Both the position numbers and the translations under genes were made by a program. A DNA stretch of 64,000 bases, from NCBI GenBank assembly GCA_017654935.2, contig CM065695.1:24632554-24696553 (forward strand), in the 5' to 3' direction. Of the stretch, positions 32,576 through 43,250 are shown piece by piece. Each line of letters begins with the position of its first letter. Position 1 is the stretch's first letter. Origin of the DNA: Phymorhynchus buccinoides (lineage: Eukaryota; Mollusca; Gastropoda; Neogastropoda; Raphitomidae). A model generated the notes under the pieces. That model had not been told where the DNA came from, searched no databases, and saw only the letters and a list, made by a program, of their open reading frames with translations.

Positions 32576-32643
32576 TAAGAAATAAACGGATGGGATAAGC
32601 ACACGCAGAAAGCCATGTGCATATCCCGTCCGCTTATTTCTTA
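32576..32643. repeat. imperfect 30-bp inverted repeat (hairpin)
   Basis: TAAGAAATAA-CGG-GGGATA on the left pairs with TATCCC-CCG-TTATTTCTTA on the right around a short loop (about 32606-32614), with a few mismatches. Partial TGTGCATATC words also lie upstream at 32551-32570. It may be a miniature element or an RNA hairpin. Confidence 0.7.
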
Positions 32644-32698
32644 CTTTCTTTTACTGTATTTGCGGACAAGGGTTTTCCGTGTGTAATATACACATGCC

Positions 32699-32798
32699 CT
32701 GGGCAAGGCATCTCCGTTATAAACAAATATCTTGCCCAGCCCGCCAGAATAGTATCTGCGCCCATTCTGCTATCTGGCAATCATGGTCGGAAACGACT
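32699..32798 (+). repeat. dispersed repeat, copy 2
   Basis: Counterpart of 311-410 in the same orientation, diverged by substitutions and a small deletion. Positions 32799-33645 are AT-rich with no feature seen. Confidence 0.6.
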
Positions 32799-33645
32799 GA
32801 CTGCCCTAATGGCTCAAAGTTCACTTCAGTTCAATGTCTCATTTCCTAGCACCCTTCTTTGCAACAATAACTAATATTGGTCGTGCGAGTCAAGCTTGAA
32901 GAAGATGACTGAGCTATTTATTCTTTATATGCACTGATGTATTGAGCATTTGCTTGCTTTTTTTTTTAATTCAATAATTATTTCACGTTTGTTTATGTTA
33001 ATTGTTTTAACTGTGCTACAGCATGGCTTCATAGTCTTTTTTTCCTTTCATTGTTTTACAACGAGTACAAATTTATGTATCAAGATCCACCTGGTTGGCG
33101 AAAATGGTAGCGTTTCTTTTATTTTTTGTGGGGTGATTTATAAAAAAGAACTACACTATGCACTGTTTCATGGTACTGTTGAATAACAAGCTGTCGATTA
33201 CTATTTCACTAAATACACTGTAGTGAGAAACTGCTTTCATTGTTTGAAGATTATCTTCCAGTAATGCTGTATTATTGAAATAAATTTGCTTATTTATTTG
33301 TTTTATTCATAAATTCATTTATGTAATTGTTTTGCTTTATAGCTTTAGTGTATGTGCACAAAATACTTGATATGTTCTAGAACTTTTTTTATATTACAGG
33401 TTGTACTGTTTGCTAATAACTAAATAAGTATTGTGTACAAATGGATGAGGGGCATAAACATCAAAGAATGGCATTGTTTGGGGATAACAGTTACCGGTAC
33501 TTCTGTTCTCTTCTAAAAAATTAAATGGCAGTCTCACCTGTACCTGTATTATAAATTTAAAAAAAGTTAAGTCATGTTTCTTTAATGAAAATCATTTCTA
33601 CTACATTATTATTATTTTGATCATGCATACTACGTTGAAGTACTG

Positions 33646-33803
33646 TATTTTCTGGACATTAAGGCGACACTTTTGAGACTAAAATCCCTGCACTTTATAA
33701 TATGACTAATAATATAGCAAGAAACTCTAGTAACAAAATCTGAATGTTGTGTAACATTTGGGGGTGGCTTTGTAATGAGGTGTGCCTTACAGTCCCAGAA
33801 ATA
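33646..33803. mobile_element. 158-bp miniature inverted-repeat element
   Basis: The left end TATTTTCTGGACATTAAGGC and the complement of the right end, TATTTCTGGGACTGTAAGGC, form terminal inverted repeats of about 25 bp. There is no coding capacity. The same family, with TATTTTACGGACTAxAAGGC ends, supplies the two halves at 34055-34135 and 41569-41675. Superfamily is not assigned. Confidence 0.7.
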
Positions 33804-34054
33804 TGGAATTTGCATGATTGATCAGCATGCAGAAAGTGTAATGTTTATTCATGAAGGTTGTTATATACACCCTATTTTACGGACTATACAGTGATACTAA
33901 CTCCATTTGCAAAAATAAAATGACAATTTATGAAAGGGATTGACTGTTTTCAGCTGTCTTGAGAAGAGAATCTAAATCAGCCTTTCTTATTCTTTGCTGT
34001 CACTATCTCCATTATGGTCATAAATGTGGATATAGCCTTAAGTTTTGTGTATTG

Positions 34055-34135
34055 TATTTTACGGACTACAAGGCGATACCTGATTATAAGGCGCACCCCC
34101 CAAATTTTACACAAAACTCAGATTTTGTTATTATA
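34055..34135. mobile_element. left half of a split miniature element
   Basis: It begins TATTTTACGGACTACAAGGC and matches the complement of 33646-33803 up to GATTTTGTTA, where the match stops. The remainder of the element resumes at 41569. Confidence 0.7.
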
Positions 34136-34311
34136 ATTGAGAATATAAATGACCACTGGGGCCAGTTAAGGCACAAAAAACACTCAATTCGAGGCTGGTA
34201 GATTGAGGTCCCTTTTATTGGAAACAAAACAAACATTTCTGGCCATAAGCCCGTCTTCAGTGTGGCGACGACAAGAAGGTAGCATAGCAAAATAGGAAAG
34301 AAAAACTGAGT
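34136..34311 (-). mobile_element. possible Penelope-like remnant
   Basis: The complement contains ACACTGAAGACGGGCTTATG followed by GCCAGAAA, resembling the CTGAAGA...GGC...CCGAAA segment near the ends of Penelope-like elements. No protein coding is preserved. The call rests on this motif alone. Confidence 0.3.
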
Positions 34312-34767
34312 AGGTTTCAAGGTTCAAGGTTTTTATTTCCAAAAAAGCCCCTTGGGGGTACATGGAAAAACAAAAACAAAAACAAAATATATAAACAATG
34401 AAAAAAGAAAAAGTAAAATAGAACAAACAATAAACGGACAAACAAACCTTTGACGACAACAACAACATACAAAAACAAACAAACGAAAAAACAGAAAATA
34501 TAGATCAATATCCAGTCACACCCCATCCAACTAAACCACGACATAACAAATTGTCATATCACACATCACTACAATCAAACCTTTTACATATCAGTTACAC
34601 TGATGTCAGTATGACCCCCACATGGTAGGCGATCGAACCATCCTCATGAAATGCATTGAAATAGTGGCATAATAATATATAACCAAACAATATATTAAAT
34701 TTACAAAGGCAATGCGCACACCAGCGCACGCACATTCATGCTCTCTCTCTCTCTCTCTCTCTCTCTG

Positions 34768-34831
<64 letters not shown>

Positions 34832-34956
34832 ATACACATGTTTACCTACATGTGCGCACAAATACACACGTATGCTCATACACATACATACGTACACACA
34901 CGCACAAGCACATCCGTAATTATACAATAGACAAAAGAGCAATGAAATGTGAACAA
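34312..34956 (-). mobile_element. 3'UTR and tail of the minus-strand LINE
   Basis: The minus-strand sequence ends CCTTGAACCTTGAAACC after a CCCCAAGGGG-type hairpin and AAATAAAAACC. This region also holds a (CT)n tract at 34738-34828. The related tail at 42850-42900 shares the hairpin and the CAAGAA/CAAGGT repeats. Confidence 0.7.
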
Positions 34957-36822
34957 TCAGTGGCTATGCATAATAACTTTAACAAATTTTGCTACATTTT
35001 GCAGAGTTTTCTTATTACGTGTTGTAAACAGTTTGTTGAACTTAATAATATTAGGGTGTTTGTAATAAAAAGGCTTCAACAACAGTTTTCTGCTATTGCT
35101 AAAGAAATTACAATTGAAAACAAAATGAAATTCATCTCCCAAATCATTTGATTCACACTTATTGCACATTCTCTCTCCATGAACAATTCCCTGAAAACGT
35201 CCTTGCTGAATAGGTAACCTGTGATTTAATACTCTAAATTTGAGAATACATTTGGCCTGGTATTCAGGGAGAATGGTCAAGTATTTTTCTAACACAAAAT
35301 TTTCTTTAAATATTCTGTAGTTCGTGTAAAGTTTGTTTGTGTTTAACTCAGCCTGCCAGGTCTGGACAAACTGGTCACGCAGACGCCGATTTATTTGTTT
35401 TTTGAAAGAATGTTGACTGAAATTAATATTATACTGGCCAAGCCAAAGATCACTGAAACCCAAAGAATTTAACGTAGTATGTACTGTTTGAAGAAAATTA
35501 GCTTTATACTCACCAGAAACATATAACTTCAAAAGAAATCTATACATGATACTAGAAAGATTATCATCATTAGAAGCATCCCTAAGTTTAAACCAAAAAT
35601 TCAACATACGACTTTTTGCAGAGATCTCTATAGGATAACGACCTAACTCGCCTAGAACCATATACGTAGGCGTAGATTTGTTTAAGCTCAGCACTAATTT
35701 ATAATACTTTAATTGCATTTTAGCTGCCAAGTCGCATAATTGGGGACACCAAACTTCACAACCAAACAATAAAATAGGGGCTATCATTTTATCAAATAAG
35801 TAAATCTGTACGTCAACAGGTAACATTAGCTTCCTGCACTTACGCAGTACTGAAAACATTGCTCTAGAAGCTTTATCGTACAACTTCCTCTGCGCTAACT
35901 TAAACTTATTGTTATAATTAAATGTTAATCCAAGATACTGGAAATCGAAAGTAACTTCTAATTTACAATTGTTATACCTAAATTCTGGAATTTTTCTTAT
36001 TTTGCCCCTTGAAAAAACAACCACTTTTGTTTTAGCTACATTTACTTTAAGTTTGTTGTGAGTACAATAACTATACATAGCGTCAAGTGCATTTTGTAAT
36101 GAGGCAGGGGATTCAGCTAAAATAACTGTGTCGTCCGCATACAAAAGCAGGAACATATTAAAAAGCTTGTCTACTTCAGTTTTGTTTACATGCATCTGCA
36201 TTGCACTGACCTTCAAGGATTCTAGTTTACCTGTTTTATTTCCAATATACTCCTTCATATCATTTAGAAAAATAGAAAACAAAAGAGGTGATAAATTTTC
36301 GCCTTGCCTTACCCCAGTGTTGCACTCATAAAAAGAGGACAAATCACCATTCCATGAAATACAGGACTTTGCTCTGGCATACAAATTTTTGACTACTCTT
36401 AATATGTCTCCTCTAATGTTGATATTCATAATCTTTTGCCATAAAAGTGCACGGTTAACAAAATCAAAAGCTTTTTCGTAATCAACAAAGACACAATATA
36501 ATTTCTTCTTTTTAAAAAGAAAAAAATCTATAATTGCATGTAAAGTGAAAATATGATCATTAACAGACAAACCTTTCCTGAAGCCTGCTTGTTCTTTTCC
36601 CAAAATGTTATTGAAATTTAAGAAGTTAGTCAGGCGGGTATTTAGCAAACTTGTGAATAGCTTACCAAAACAACTAAGAAGAGAGATGCCCCTGTAATTA
36701 TCAGGGTTATCAGTGCTACCTTTTTTCTTATACATGGGTTTAATAATACCTATAGACCACTCATTGGGCACTTTTCCACTTTTTAATACTACATTGAAAT
36801 TTTTTGTAAAAATTCCTAACAT
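34957..36822 (-). CDS. LINE reverse transcriptase (second part of a frameshifted ORF)
   Basis: A 621-codon frame. GIIKPMYKKKGSTDNPDNYR, GKEQAGFRKGLSVNDHIFTL, YEKAFDFVNRALLW, GVRQGENLSPLLFSIFLNDM (near 36315) and the catalytic LLYADDTVILAES (near 36135) define a complete RT palm. The C-terminal third ends with a zinc-binding block, CNKCESNDLGDEFHFVFNC, near 35125. The family is of the Jockey/I broad group common in molluscs; the exact clade is not determined. In frame with the endonuclease ORF upstream except for one frameshift in a T7 run (plus strand 36884-36890). The missing junction reads KACGIDQIINEFIKSASQ in the shifted frame, which is normal for the family, so the ORF would be continuous with one base changed. 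No other lesion is visible. Confidence 0.92.
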   Translation of the reverse strand: MLGIFTKNFNVVLKSGKVPNEWSIGIIKPMYKKKGSTDNPDNYRGISLLSCFGKLFTSLLNTRLTNFLNFNNILGKEQAGFRKGLSVNDHIFTLHAIIDFFLFKKKKLYCVFVDYEKAFDFVNRALLWQKIMNINIRGDILRVVKNLYARAKSCISWNGDLSSFYECNTGVRQGENLSPLLFSIFLNDMKEYIGNKTGKLESLKVSAMQMHVNKTEVDKLFNMFLLLYADDTVILAESPASLQNALDAMYSYCTHNKLKVNVAKTKVVVFSRGKIRKIPEFRYNNCKLEVTFDFQYLGLTFNYNNKFKLAQRKLYDKASRAMFSVLRKCRKLMLPVDVQIYLFDKMIAPILLFGCEVWCPQLCDLAAKMQLKYYKLVLSLNKSTPTYMVLGELGRYPIEISAKSRMLNFWFKLRDASNDDNLSSIMYRFLLKLYVSGEYKANFLQTVHTTLNSLGFSDLWLGQYNINFSQHSFKKQINRRLRDQFVQTWQAELNTNKLYTNYRIFKENFVLEKYLTILPEYQAKCILKFRVLNHRLPIQQGRFQGIVHGERMCNKCESNDLGDEFHFVFNCNFFSNSRKLLLKPFYYKHPNIIKFNKLFTTRNKKTLQNVAKFVKVIMHSH

Positions 36823-36880
36823 TTTTTGAGAAGCAGATTTAATAAATTCATTTATGATTTGATCAATTCCGCATGCTTTA

Positions 36881-39544
36881 TTATTTTTTTAATTTACTAA
36901 CTGCTTCTTTTACTTCAATTTCAGTAAATGGTGTGCTTAAAAAACTAGTATTAACCTCGTCATTGAGCAAATCATCAGTATCGTCAGGTTCAGTCGCATT
37001 AGTCGTATCAGTGTTGTCATTGAACTGTTTGAAATATTCAAAAAACATATCACACGTAATTTTGCTATAGGTTTCGTTTTTATCTTGAGTCGATCCATTT
37101 AATAATTTCCAAAAAGCTGAAGGGTCAGCACTTTTTAAGTTACGTATTTTTTTGACCAGATGTGACTGAAACTTTCTGAATGACTTTGATAATTGACTTT
37201 TATAGTCTTTGCTAGCTTTAGTTTTAGCTTCTTTCGCAGGTTCATCTTTACTGCTTCTAGCAAAATTCTTAGCATTAACAAACTCTTTTCGTTTTCTCTC
37301 ACAATCCGCATCAAACCACTCACAATGCTCTGCCTGTCTTGTTACCCTACTTTGTTTACCTTTTCTTTGCAATTTATCTTTTAAAATGCCAGAATCAGTT
37401 GCTGCAGACTTCAGTATGCTGCATACGTTATGATAAAGGTCGTTTATATAATCATCTGATATAGGTATTTCATTCAACAGAATATTATCTAGCAAACTAT
37501 CTAATGAATTAATAGAGTTGTCGTTAAGCAAATCAACATAGTCATTTACTTTCTCTTGGGACCATTTAGGTCGTACAGGTGCACTTGCATTTTGTGTGCC
37601 ATTAATATCATTTTCAACGTGTGTGTCTTTGTCATTTGCAGAACATGATCGCCTTACAAAACTAACAGATACAGGACAATGGACATCAGAAAAATGTTCA
37701 TCAAATGGATGTACGACAAAATGAGAAAGCAAATGAAAAATAGCTTGTGAAACAATGACATAATCAACTACACTGACGTCCTTACAAGTAGTATTAGAAC
37801 AATTCTCAGGATCACCTAACCGCCCATTGACTATGCGCATGTTTAGTGTTTTACACAAAGATAACAGTGCATGACCAGCATTGTTGACACAGGCATCGTT
37901 AGAACGTCTTAGCAAAGATTCTGTATCATCTGAGGTTTTGGTAAATATATTATCATCCTGAAAAGCATCCTCAACAAAATCAGATAAAGAACCAGTTCTA
38001 GCATTGAAATCGCCAAGCATACATACCGTGTCAATACTCAATGACATAATACCACTCTCAAGAGAACCAAAAGCATTTGGGTCAAAGTAAGGCGAATTTT
38101 CCGGGGGGAAATAAACACAACAGAAAAGAACCTCTTGTCCCAAAACATTTGCATCTAGTTTGAAGAATAAAGTATCTTTACTAAGCTCGTCATCGACAAA
38201 GTTATAATATCGGAGAAGCGAAGAATCTACATAAAGTTCTTTACCTTTAGATTCAAACACTTGTATGTGTTTCGTCAAGCATTGTTTAATAAGTAAGAGA
38301 ATGCCTCCAGACTTTCTTTTGAACTGGTACCTGTTTTTGTAGAAACTTGTGAAACCTGGAATATCAACTGTGTCGAAGTTATCCAATTTACTTTCCGTAA
38401 TGACAACTACATCATAAGAAGATAGAAAACTACAAAAATCAGGATTTAGTAATTTACTCTTAATGCCACAAACATTTAAAGTAATGCATGAAATGTTCTT
38501 ACTATTACTGCTAGACACATTATTAGGAACCCCTTGATTTGAACATTTGGTATGAGCACTACACGCATTGCTGTCACTTGCAATACTTGTCTTGTCAATA
38601 TGTATACCATCAACAGAACTATGACTCTCGTTTACAATCGCTTGAACAAATGACTGCGTATGGTTGGATTTTGTTGAGAAGTACCTGCTACCAGCACTAC
38701 CTGTTACTAAAGGAACGTGAGTTGGATGATTCATTGATGCAGCACAGTCTGCACAACATAATGATTTACTACTATGAGGGTGTGTACAAAGAAATAATAA
38801 ACTGTCAGTATCATTGATATTCCCAATCCCAGTACTGTCACACATATTGCCAGCATTATCATCCATATTGCCGACATAATTAACCATATTGCATACTTTA
38901 CCACCAACATCATTCACAAAGCGATACTTGTTATCCACATTGCCAATGATATTATCCAATTTATCCTCAACATAATTCACATTGACAACATTATCATCCA
39001 CATTATCCTCACCAACATTCTCATTGCCAACATTTACTTTCACATTATCCTCCTCCTCCTCATCGTCATCATTACCAACATTATCATGAACATTATCCTC
39101 ATCATAATTCACATTGCCAACATTATCATCCTCATCAACATTCACATTGCCAACATTATCATCCACATTATCCTCATCAACATTCACATTACCAACATTA
39201 TCATCCTCATCATCATTCACATTGCCAACATTATCATCCTCATCATCATTCACATTGCCAACATTATCATCCACATTATCCTCATCATAATTCACATTGC
39301 CCATAATATTAACCAAATTATCATCACCATCATTCACAAAGCGATACTTGTTATCCACATTGCCAATGTTATTATCCAATTTATCCTCAACATAATTCAC
39401 ATTGCCAACATTATCACCCACATTATCCTCACCAACATTCACATTGCCAACATTCTCATTGCCAACATTTACTTCCACATTCATCATCATGATCATCATC
39501 ATCATCATCATTACTAACATTATCATCAACATTATCCTCATCAT
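36881..39544 (-). CDS. LINE endonuclease region with Asn/Asp repeat N-terminus
   Basis: An 887-codon frame. Residues ~1-230 are a degenerate GNVNDDEDDNV-type repeat encoded by the minisatellite at 38840-41400. A linker with CCADC and NACSAHTKC cysteines follows. Then comes an APE endonuclease: ISCITLNVCGIKSK near 38495, VVITESKLDN near 38390, MLGDFNARTGS near 38010, VVDYVIVSQ and DVHCPVSVSF near 37680. The end, FTEIEVKEAVSKLK, is the usual start of the RT domain and stops at the T7-run frameshift. The translation start is uncertain: the annotated Met lies within repeat DNA, and the true LINE start may be near 38840. An acidic repeat fused to a LINE protein is unusual. Confidence 0.85.
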   Translation of the reverse strand: MMRIMLMIMLVMMMMMMIMMMNVEVNVGNENVGNVNVGEDNVGDNVGNVNYVEDKLDNNIGNVDNKYRFVNDGDDNLVNIMGNVNYDEDNVDDNVGNVNDDEDDNVGNVNDDEDDNVGNVNVDEDNVDDNVGNVNVDEDDNVGNVNYDEDNVHDNVGNDDDEEEEDNVKVNVGNENVGEDNVDDNVVNVNYVEDKLDNIIGNVDNKYRFVNDVGGKVCNMVNYVGNMDDNAGNMCDSTGIGNINDTDSLLFLCTHPHSSKSLCCADCAASMNHPTHVPLVTGSAGSRYFSTKSNHTQSFVQAIVNESHSSVDGIHIDKTSIASDSNACSAHTKCSNQGVPNNVSSSNSKNISCITLNVCGIKSKLLNPDFCSFLSSYDVVVITESKLDNFDTVDIPGFTSFYKNRYQFKRKSGGILLLIKQCLTKHIQVFESKGKELYVDSSLLRYYNFVDDELSKDTLFFKLDANVLGQEVLFCCVYFPPENSPYFDPNAFGSLESGIMSLSIDTVCMLGDFNARTGSLSDFVEDAFQDDNIFTKTSDDTESLLRRSNDACVNNAGHALLSLCKTLNMRIVNGRLGDPENCSNTTCKDVSVVDYVIVSQAIFHLLSHFVVHPFDEHFSDVHCPVSVSFVRRSCSANDKDTHVENDINGTQNASAPVRPKWSQEKVNDYVDLLNDNSINSLDSLLDNILLNEIPISDDYINDLYHNVCSILKSAATDSGILKDKLQRKGKQSRVTRQAEHCEWFDADCERKRKEFVNAKNFARSSKDEPAKEAKTKASKDYKSQLSKSFRKFQSHLVKKIRNLKSADPSAFWKLLNGSTQDKNETYSKITCDMFFEYFKQFNDNTDTTNATEPDDTDDLLNDEVNTSFLSTPFTEIEVKEAVSKLKK

Positions 39545-41400
39545 AATTCACATGGACAACATTATCACCCACATTATCCTCACCAACATTCACATTGCCA
39601 ACATTTACTTCCACATTATCCTCATCATCATCATCATCATCATTACCAACATTATCATGGACATTATCCTCATCATAATTCACATGGACAACATTATTAT
39701 CCTCACCAACATTCTCATTGCCAACATTATGATCATCATCATTAATCACATTGCTAACATTATCATCCTCATCATCATTCACATTGCCAACATTATCATC
39801 CTCATCATCATTCACATTGCCAACATTATCATCCACATTATCCTCATCAACATTCTCATTGCCAACATTATCATCCTCATCATCATTCACATTGCCCAAC
39901 TTTATCATCCTCATAATCATTCACATTGCCAACATTGCCATCCACATTATCCTCATCAACATTCTCATTGCCAACATTATCATCCTCATCATCATTCACA
40001 TTGCCAACATTATCACCTCATCATCATTCACATTGCCAACATTATCCACAGTATCCTCATCAACATTCTCATTGCCAACATTATCATCCTCATCATCATT
40101 CACATTGCCAACATTATCACCCTCATCATCATTCACGTTGCCAACATTATTATCCTCATCAACATTCTCATTGCCAACTTTATCATCGTCATCATTCCAC
40201 ATTGCCAACATTATCATCCTCAACATCATTCACATTGCCAACATTATCATCTCACATTATCCTCATTCCAATTATCCTCGTCAACATTCTCATTGCCAAC
40301 GATTATCATCCTCCTCATCATCATTCACATTGCAACCAACATCCTCATATTCTCATCCACTTTATTCATACTCCTCATCAACATTCTTAATTCACATTGC
40401 CAACATTTATCATCCTCATCAACATTCTCATTGCCAACATTATCACCCTCATCATCATTCACATTACCGACACTATCTTCCACATCATCCTCATCAACAT
40501 TCACATTACCAACATTGTCATCATCCTCATCATCATTCACATTGCCAACATTACCATCCACATTATCCTCATCAACATTCTCGATGCCAACATTATCATC
40601 CTCATCATCATTCACCTTGCCAACTTCATCATCCACCTTATCCTCATCAACTTTCGCATTGCCAACACTATCATCCTCATCATCCTCATTAACAACATTC
40701 ACATTACCATCACTATCATCCTTATCATCTTTCACATTACCTACATCATCATCCACATCATCATTCACATTGCCAACAACATTATTATCCTCATCAACAT
40801 TCTCATTGCCAACTTTATCATCCACATTATCCTCATCAACATTCACAATACCATCACTGTCAGCCTCATCATCATTCATATTGCCAACATTATCATCCAC
40901 ATTATCATCATTAAAAAAAAAAAAAAAAAAACACCTTCACATTACCAACACTATAATCCACATTGCCAACATATCATTCATATTATCCTCATCAACATTC
41001 ACAATGTCAACATTGTCATCCACATTATCATCATCATCATTCACATTGCCAACATTATCACCTTCATCATCATTCACATTGCCAACATTGTCATCCACAT
41101 TATCCTCATAAACATTTACATGACCAACATTATCATCCTCGACATCATTCACATTACCAACACACTCATCCTCATCAACATTCACAATACCGTCACTATC
41201 AGCCTCATCATCATTCACATTACCAACATTATCATCCATTATTATCATCATCATCATTCACATTGCCAACATTATCATTCATATTATCATCATCAACATT
41301 CACATTGCCAACATTGTCATCCACATTATCCTCATCATCATTCACAATACCAACATTATCATCCACATCATCCTCATCAACATTCACATTACCAACATTA
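38840..41400 (-). repeat. 33-bp minisatellite, 2.5 kb, coding-compatible
   Basis: The basic 33-bp unit, TTCACATTGCCAACATTATC plus ATCCTCATCATCA on the plus strand, encodes GNVNDDEDDNV on the minus strand. Expanded variants carry NVDEDNVDD or NYDEDNVHD. A longer segment with AAGCGATACTTGTTATCCAC appears twice (38915 and 39340), showing a ~425-bp higher-order duplication. The minus frame is kept for long runs with occasional frameshifts (open stretches 39456-39920, 39996-40229, 40325-40900, 40937-41257, 41232-41420). The Ser/His/Ile-rich plus-strand ORFs are by-products. Confidence 0.95.
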
Positions 41401-41568
41401 GAAAAGTCACACACACACACAAAGAAAAAAAAAGGAGAGAGACTGAATACAATTCATAATAACCATGGAAAAAAGGAGAGCCTACAAATGGCAAAGTTGA
41501 GACACTGAGTGTGTGTTAATTTTATTAAGACAACTTTTATAGCGCCTAATCTTTAAGCTCTAACTCTG

Positions 41569-41675
41569 TTGTTGTTATAGTTTCTTACTATATTATCAGT
41601 CACATTATAAGGCGCAGGGGTCTCAGTGTGAGGGAAAAAAAGTATCGCCTTATTTGTCTTATAGTCCGTAAAATA
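41569..41675. mobile_element. right half of the split miniature element
   Basis: It resumes the alignment interrupted at 34135 (TAGTTTCTTACTATATTATC, then GTCACATTATAAGGCGC) and ends with the complement of TATTTTACGGACTATAAG. TTGTTGTTATA at 41569-41579 matches TTGTTATTATA at 34125-34135 with one mismatch, a likely target-site duplication of the 7.4-kb insertion. Confidence 0.7.
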
Positions 41676-41875
41676 TGGTATTATATTAATATGACTGCCT
41701 ACAATTGACAGTACACAAATCGTGATAAAGTGACTCTGTCTTACTGACAAAAATCCATTTGAAAGTAAGAACTTTCCAGAACTTCTTTTTGTAATGCACC
41801 CTTCTCCTCCCTCTGACTATGGGTTTGTCTCTGGAAATGTGTGCCCGGATTTGTTTCCTTATTTCTCTCAAAGTA

Positions 41876-42054
41876 CAGTGGAACCTCCCTTATAAGACAT
41901 TCAAAAATCATCCAAAATGAGGTCTTATGCGGGAGGGGTCTTATAAGGGAGGTAATTTTAATACTTACAAAGAAGGGCAATGTCTTAGAGAAGTAGGTCT
42001 TATAATGTGGGAGGGAGTCTTATAATAGGAGGTCTTATAAGGGAGGTTCCACTG
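41876..42054. mobile_element. 179-bp miniature TIR element (Tc1/pogo-like), complete
   Basis: CAGTGGAACCTCCCTTATAA at the left and its exact complement at the right form perfect 23-bp-class inverted repeats, flanked by TA (41874-41875, 42055-42056). Internal AGGTCTTATxxGGGAGG words repeat the end sequence. It lacks coding capacity and is the best-preserved copy of the family also at 3110-3817 and 30270-30455. Confidence 0.88.
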
Positions 42055-42342
42055 TATTTGATTTCTTTTCACAAAGTGTGTGATTTTCTTAAAGTGTCTA
42101 TCATATTCCTCGTTACTTAATTCCCATCTTGCACAACCCTCTTTTTTGCTGTTTTGTTTGAAAACCTCAGATCTGAAACTAAAGGGTAACCTACTTGTGC
42201 ATGCTCATGATTAAATAAAACCGTAATGCATTGATTGATTTATATGGAAAAAATGCTTTGTAAGGAAATAAAATGCATTAAAAACAAAAAAGCATTTCAT
42301 TTTTGAAAATGAAATAGTGTGCGTGGAAATGACCAGTATCTT

Positions 42343-42497
42343 CCTCCCCCCCCCCCCCCCCCCTCTCCCTCTCTCCTTCTCTCTCTCTCTCTCCTTGAGC
42401 GAGTGTGTTCTTCGGATTTTACATCCTTCCACTAAAACAGTAAAAGCGATTCCTGAAAACAACAATATTATTTTGTGTGTGATGTAGGTGTGTAAGA

Positions 42498-42533
<36 letters not shown>

Positions 42534-42560
42534 ATGTGTGTATGTGTTTGTGAGTGTGTG
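42343..42560. repeat. C run, (CT)n and (GT)n microsatellites
   Basis: A C run at 42347-42363 with CT repeats to 42395, then (GT)n at 42497-42530 and flanks. No gene. Confidence 0.9.
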
Positions 42561-42846
42561 TATTTAGAGACAATAATGAATCAGGAGTAACCTAGTGATA
42601 CTCTGTTAAACCTTCCCTTGTCCTCCCCTCCTCCCCACAAGAAAAAAAGACGGCCCGGTAAACAAAGATTTAAAAATCAGTCGAGTTATCTGAAACGTAT
42701 AGGAGTATGTAGCACTAACAGTCAAAGATTGCGGAGTAAAGATATCAATTATCAGTAACAGAGGTCTGAATTGTGTAGAATGCTAATCAAAATGTGTAGA
42801 GTAACCAGGTCTGACACACACTCAAATAATGAAATCTACACCCATT

Positions 42847-43250
42847 GATTCACAAGAATCAAGAATTTTAATCGTTTGACCCCTCTTGGGGCATGGACGA
42901 TACAAGTACAACAAAGCATAAAACTCAATCAGAACAAAGTGTGAACATAATAGCGAAATGTCGAACTTTGGTGAGCTGTAATAAAAAAAAAAGTGCTCTT
43001 ATTAAACTATCTTTCTGACTTAGAAATTTACTAATATTCAAACAAATGCGTCGACCTTGTCAAAATAAATGACAGAAATAAACAGATTTTGGTTTGAGAT
43101 ATTTTAAGGAATGATTTTTCACGAACTTCATTATATTTTGGACATTCTATTATACAATGAAATTCATCTCCTATTTCACCCATTTCGCAATTACAAGTAC
43201 GCAATTCTCTTTGAAAATTATGATGTCTTCCAACTTCAATTGGCACAGAC
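42847..43250 (-). pseudogene. LINE C-terminus with zinc-binding block, 5'-truncated
   Basis: The minus-strand frame starting at 43246 reads PIEVGRHHNFQRELRTCNC, then GEIGDEFHCIIECPKYNEVR and a stop at 43031. This is the zinc-binding C-terminus found at 35125 in the larger LINE (CxxC...GDEFHxxxxC). The 3' end at 42850-42900 has the same CCCC-GGGG hairpin and CAAGAA repeat tail. The rest of the element is missing. Confidence 0.75.

Noticed and set aside
34606..34839. Arg/Glu-repeat ORF
   Set aside because: It is a (GA)n/(CT)n microsatellite translation inside the LINE 3'UTR.
39086..41508. Long Ser/His/Ile-rich plus-strand ORFs
   Set aside because: They are readings of the complementary strand of the 33-bp minisatellite in three frames. 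The minus-strand frame is the one continuous with a recognisable protein.
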